Below, in pieces: positions 62,370 through 64,000 of a stretch of DNA of 64,000 bases. A program made the position numbers and the translations under genes. Position 1 is the stretch's first letter. Every line of letters begins with the position of its first letter. The stretch comes from Arthrobacter crusticola (GTDB taxonomy: Bacteria; Actinomycetota; Actinomycetes; Actinomycetales; Micrococcaceae), in the NCBI RefSeq assembly GCF_004357995.1, contig NZ_SMTK01000004.1:1-64000 (forward strand). Direction: 5' to 3'. The notes under the pieces are model-generated. The model saw only the letters and a list, made by a program, of their open reading frames with translations. It was not told the origin of the DNA and made no database searches.

Positions 62370-63940
62370 AGGTCCGGATCCATGTCGGGTTGGGCGTCGA
62401 CGACGATTGCCGAACCGTCGGATCTCGGGTCGCTGGCGGCGTCGAAACCCGAAGCCAGGACACGGATGACATTGGAGTGCCCCAGGAGTTCGTCCCGCGG
62501 CTGAACCACCTTGAGCCCGTCCGAGCGGACGCGGAGTGATTCGAGGGCAATGGCGGGCACGTCCGCTTCGACGGTCACCGTCGCAGGGGTGTCTCCGTCG
62601 TCCTGTGCACCGACGGCCCACCGGGGCGCACTGGTCGCCTCGATGGCAGACGCGCCGCCCAGCAGCCGCAACAGCAGTTGGGCGTGGATCTGTGGCTGCG
62701 CCTGGCCGCCCATGGTCGCCAGCGCGTAGGCAAGTTCGCCATCCTGGAGCACAAGCACAGGCATCAGGGTATGGGGCGGCCGACGCCCCGGGGTGAAGGC
62801 GGCAGGGTGGCCGGGATCCAGGGAGAAGGATGTTCCGCGGTTCTGGAAGAGGATACCTGTCGACGGCTCGAGGATCGCGGCGCCAAAGGCCCAGTAAACC
62901 GACTGCACCAGCGAGACCGACCAGCCGTCGTCGCTGACGGCCACCAGCCCGACAGTGTCCCCGCTGGCCGCCCTCGCACTGCTCTCCGCGTCATTCGCAG
63001 CCAGAGAGATCAGTTCCTCGGCTGGAAACCGTGCGGTGTCCGGATCCGAGAGCCAACGCGACCGGACGCTGTTATTCGAGGCGAAAATCTCAGCAAGCTT
63101 GCCTGCATCGGCGCCGAGGGGGTCACTGAGGTTGTCGTCTTCAAGCGCGCGCAGCGTCCGCAGCAGGGAAAAGCCCTGCGTGTTGGGAGGACTGGTCAGA
63201 ACCTCGGTTCCGCCCGCCTTTCCCAGAAGGGGGGATTCGACCGTCGGGGCGTACCCGGAAACCTCGTCTTCGGCGATCGCGCTTCCCCGCCGCTGGAGCC
63301 CGCTGATCCATTGACGCGCCACGCCGCCGGAATAAAAGTCGTCGGGGCCCTTCTCGATCAACTGTTCCAAGGTGCCTGCAAGTGCCGGCTGGACCAGCAG
63401 ATCCCCCTCCACGAGCGCGGTTCCGCCGGGCAGAAAGACGTCGCGGCACCCGGGATCCGCATTGAGTGCCTGACGCTCGAGTCGAATGGCCCGTCCCACT
63501 GAGCGGGCCACCGGAACGCCGTCGCGCGCGCAGCCCAAGGCAGGGGAAAGCCGTTCCTTCCAGCCGAGCCGCCCGCCCAGGCCCGCAAGGGTGCTCCATC
63601 CACGGACGCCCCCCGGCACAGTGACGGTGTCGATGCCGCGGTCGGGAAGGACGTCCCCGTGGCGTTGCCTCAGGGTCTCCAGCCGTTCGTGCCCGGAGGC
63701 CCGGCCGGTTGCGTTCACGAAGCTGACCCGGCCCGAAGGATCACGAACCAGGGCGACGAGATCGCCGCCAAGGGCGACGTTATTCGGGTAGACAACACAG
63801 AGGACGGCGGCGGCCGCGATGGCGGCATCGACCGCATTGCCGCCATTGCGCAGGGCCTGGGCCCCGGCCTCTGTCGCCAGGTAGTGGGAGGTGGAGACCG
63901 CGCCTCCAACCGGGCGCAGAGGCATGGAGGCCTGGGTCAT
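62366..63940 (-). CDS. Gamma-glutamyltransferase-family protein (Ntn hydrolase)
   Basis: A 524-residue proenzyme-like protein without a signal peptide. The N-terminal half has STSHYLATEAGAQALRNGGNAVDAAIAAA and NNVALGGDLVALV. The autoprocessing threonine is in SGDTVGLVAVSDDG (about 327-340), followed by SLVQSVYWAFGAAILEPSTG, FQNRGTSFSLD and the GGQAQPQIHAQLL signature. The usual Arg in the N-terminal substrate loop is not obvious, as in GGT-like cephalosporin-acylase-type members. Cytoplasmic location and coupling to a TauE-type exporter suggest hydrolysis of imported gamma-glutamyl or amide compounds. Confidence 0.9.
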   Translation of the reverse strand: MTQASMPLRPVGGAVSTSHYLATEAGAQALRNGGNAVDAAIAAAAVLCVVYPNNVALGGDLVALVRDPSGRVSFVNATGRASGHERLETLRQRHGDVLPDRGIDTVTVPGGVRGWSTLAGLGGRLGWKERLSPALGCARDGVPVARSVGRAIRLERQALNADPGCRDVFLPGGTALVEGDLLVQPALAGTLEQLIEKGPDDFYSGGVARQWISGLQRRGSAIAEDEVSGYAPTVESPLLGKAGGTEVLTSPPNTQGFSLLRTLRALEDDNLSDPLGADAGKLAEIFASNNSVRSRWLSDPDTARFPAEELISLAANDAESSARAASGDTVGLVAVSDDGWSVSLVQSVYWAFGAAILEPSTGILFQNRGTSFSLDPGHPAAFTPGRRPPHTLMPVLVLQDGELAYALATMGGQAQPQIHAQLLLRLLGGASAIEATSAPRWAVGAQDDGDTPATVTVEADVPAIALESLRVRSDGLKVVQPRDELLGHSNVIRVLASGFDAASDPRSDGSAIVVDAQPDMDPDL

Positions 63941-64000
63941 TCCTGCTCCTTGGGGATTGGCTGTGGTTCGGTGGAGGCTGCGGCCCGCAGCGCTTCGCGG
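63937..64000 (-). CDS. C-terminal end of an unidentified upstream gene
   Basis: The minus strand from the window edge is open for 20 codons (REALRAAASTEPQPIPKEQE) and stops at TGA 63939-63937, overlapping the gamma-glutamyltransferase ATG in ATGA. That junction is the same 4-bp coupling used throughout the window, and it contains the AAGGAGCAGGA ribosome-binding site for the next gene. The family cannot be named from this short tail. Confidence 0.5.
   Translation of the reverse strand, partial: REALRAAASTEPQPIPKEQE

Overview
The window is high-GC DNA whose third codon positions are strongly GC-biased. Genes lie mostly on the minus strand, in short operons with 4-bp ATGA/GTGA overlaps. Gene content (GuaB1-type protein, F420 biosynthesis with the proposed F420-0 ABC transporter, an IdeR/DtxR-type iron box, many small TetR/MarR-controlled oxidoreductases, a GlnA3/GlnA4-type glutamine synthetase homologue) points to a Gram-positive actinobacterium, most likely Micrococcales and Arthrobacter-like. 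The taxon is inferred. I see no rRNA, tRNA, CRISPR array, transposase or phage gene.

Layout. 1-190: tail of a GuaB1-type gene with an in-frame stop just before its conserved end. 287-9011: small redox and detoxification genes (haloperoxidase-like hydrolase, PPOX protein, quinone-reductase-like protein, NTF2-like proteins, SDRs), each near a MarR or TetR regulator, plus a decayed epoxide-hydrolase-like gene. 9213-17658: an F420 block with cofD, then convergently cofC coupled to a three-gene ABC transporter of the proposed F420-0 type, then an SDR, two luciferase-like F420-dependent oxidoreductases and cofE. 17706-21543: an ABC exporter with a sensor kinase and a NarL regulator. 23061-27079: an iron-siderophore uptake operon behind an iron box. 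27164-32757: two alpha/beta hydrolases, two TetR regulators and two recently duplicated VOC proteins, among repeated hairpins.

32933-40608: a GntR regulator diverging from a permease, glutamine-synthetase-like ligase, class-I glutamine-amidotransferase hydrolase, aldehyde dehydrogenase and SDR, closed by an RpiR regulator. Together these could form a complete gamma-glutamylated route from ethanolamine to glycine. 40737-44816: a polar amino-acid ABC transporter followed by lysA. 45113-51548: single genes, including a MOSC/ferredoxin-reductase fusion and an aldo/keto reductase diverging from a LysR regulator across a perfect palindrome. 51615-57118: a second kinase/regulator/ABC (MacB/FtsX-type) module. 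57219-60757: two paralogous luciferase-like oxidoreductases around an F420H2:NADP-reductase-like protein and a MarR gene, with four copies of one operator between the divergent units. 60815-64000: TetR, TauE-type exporter and gamma-glutamyltransferase in a coupled operon running off the window.

The most system-like parts are the F420 block, the putative ethanolamine operon and the MarR/LLM/Fno-like module. The rest is ordinary accessory actinobacterial content, with unusually legible operators between genes.
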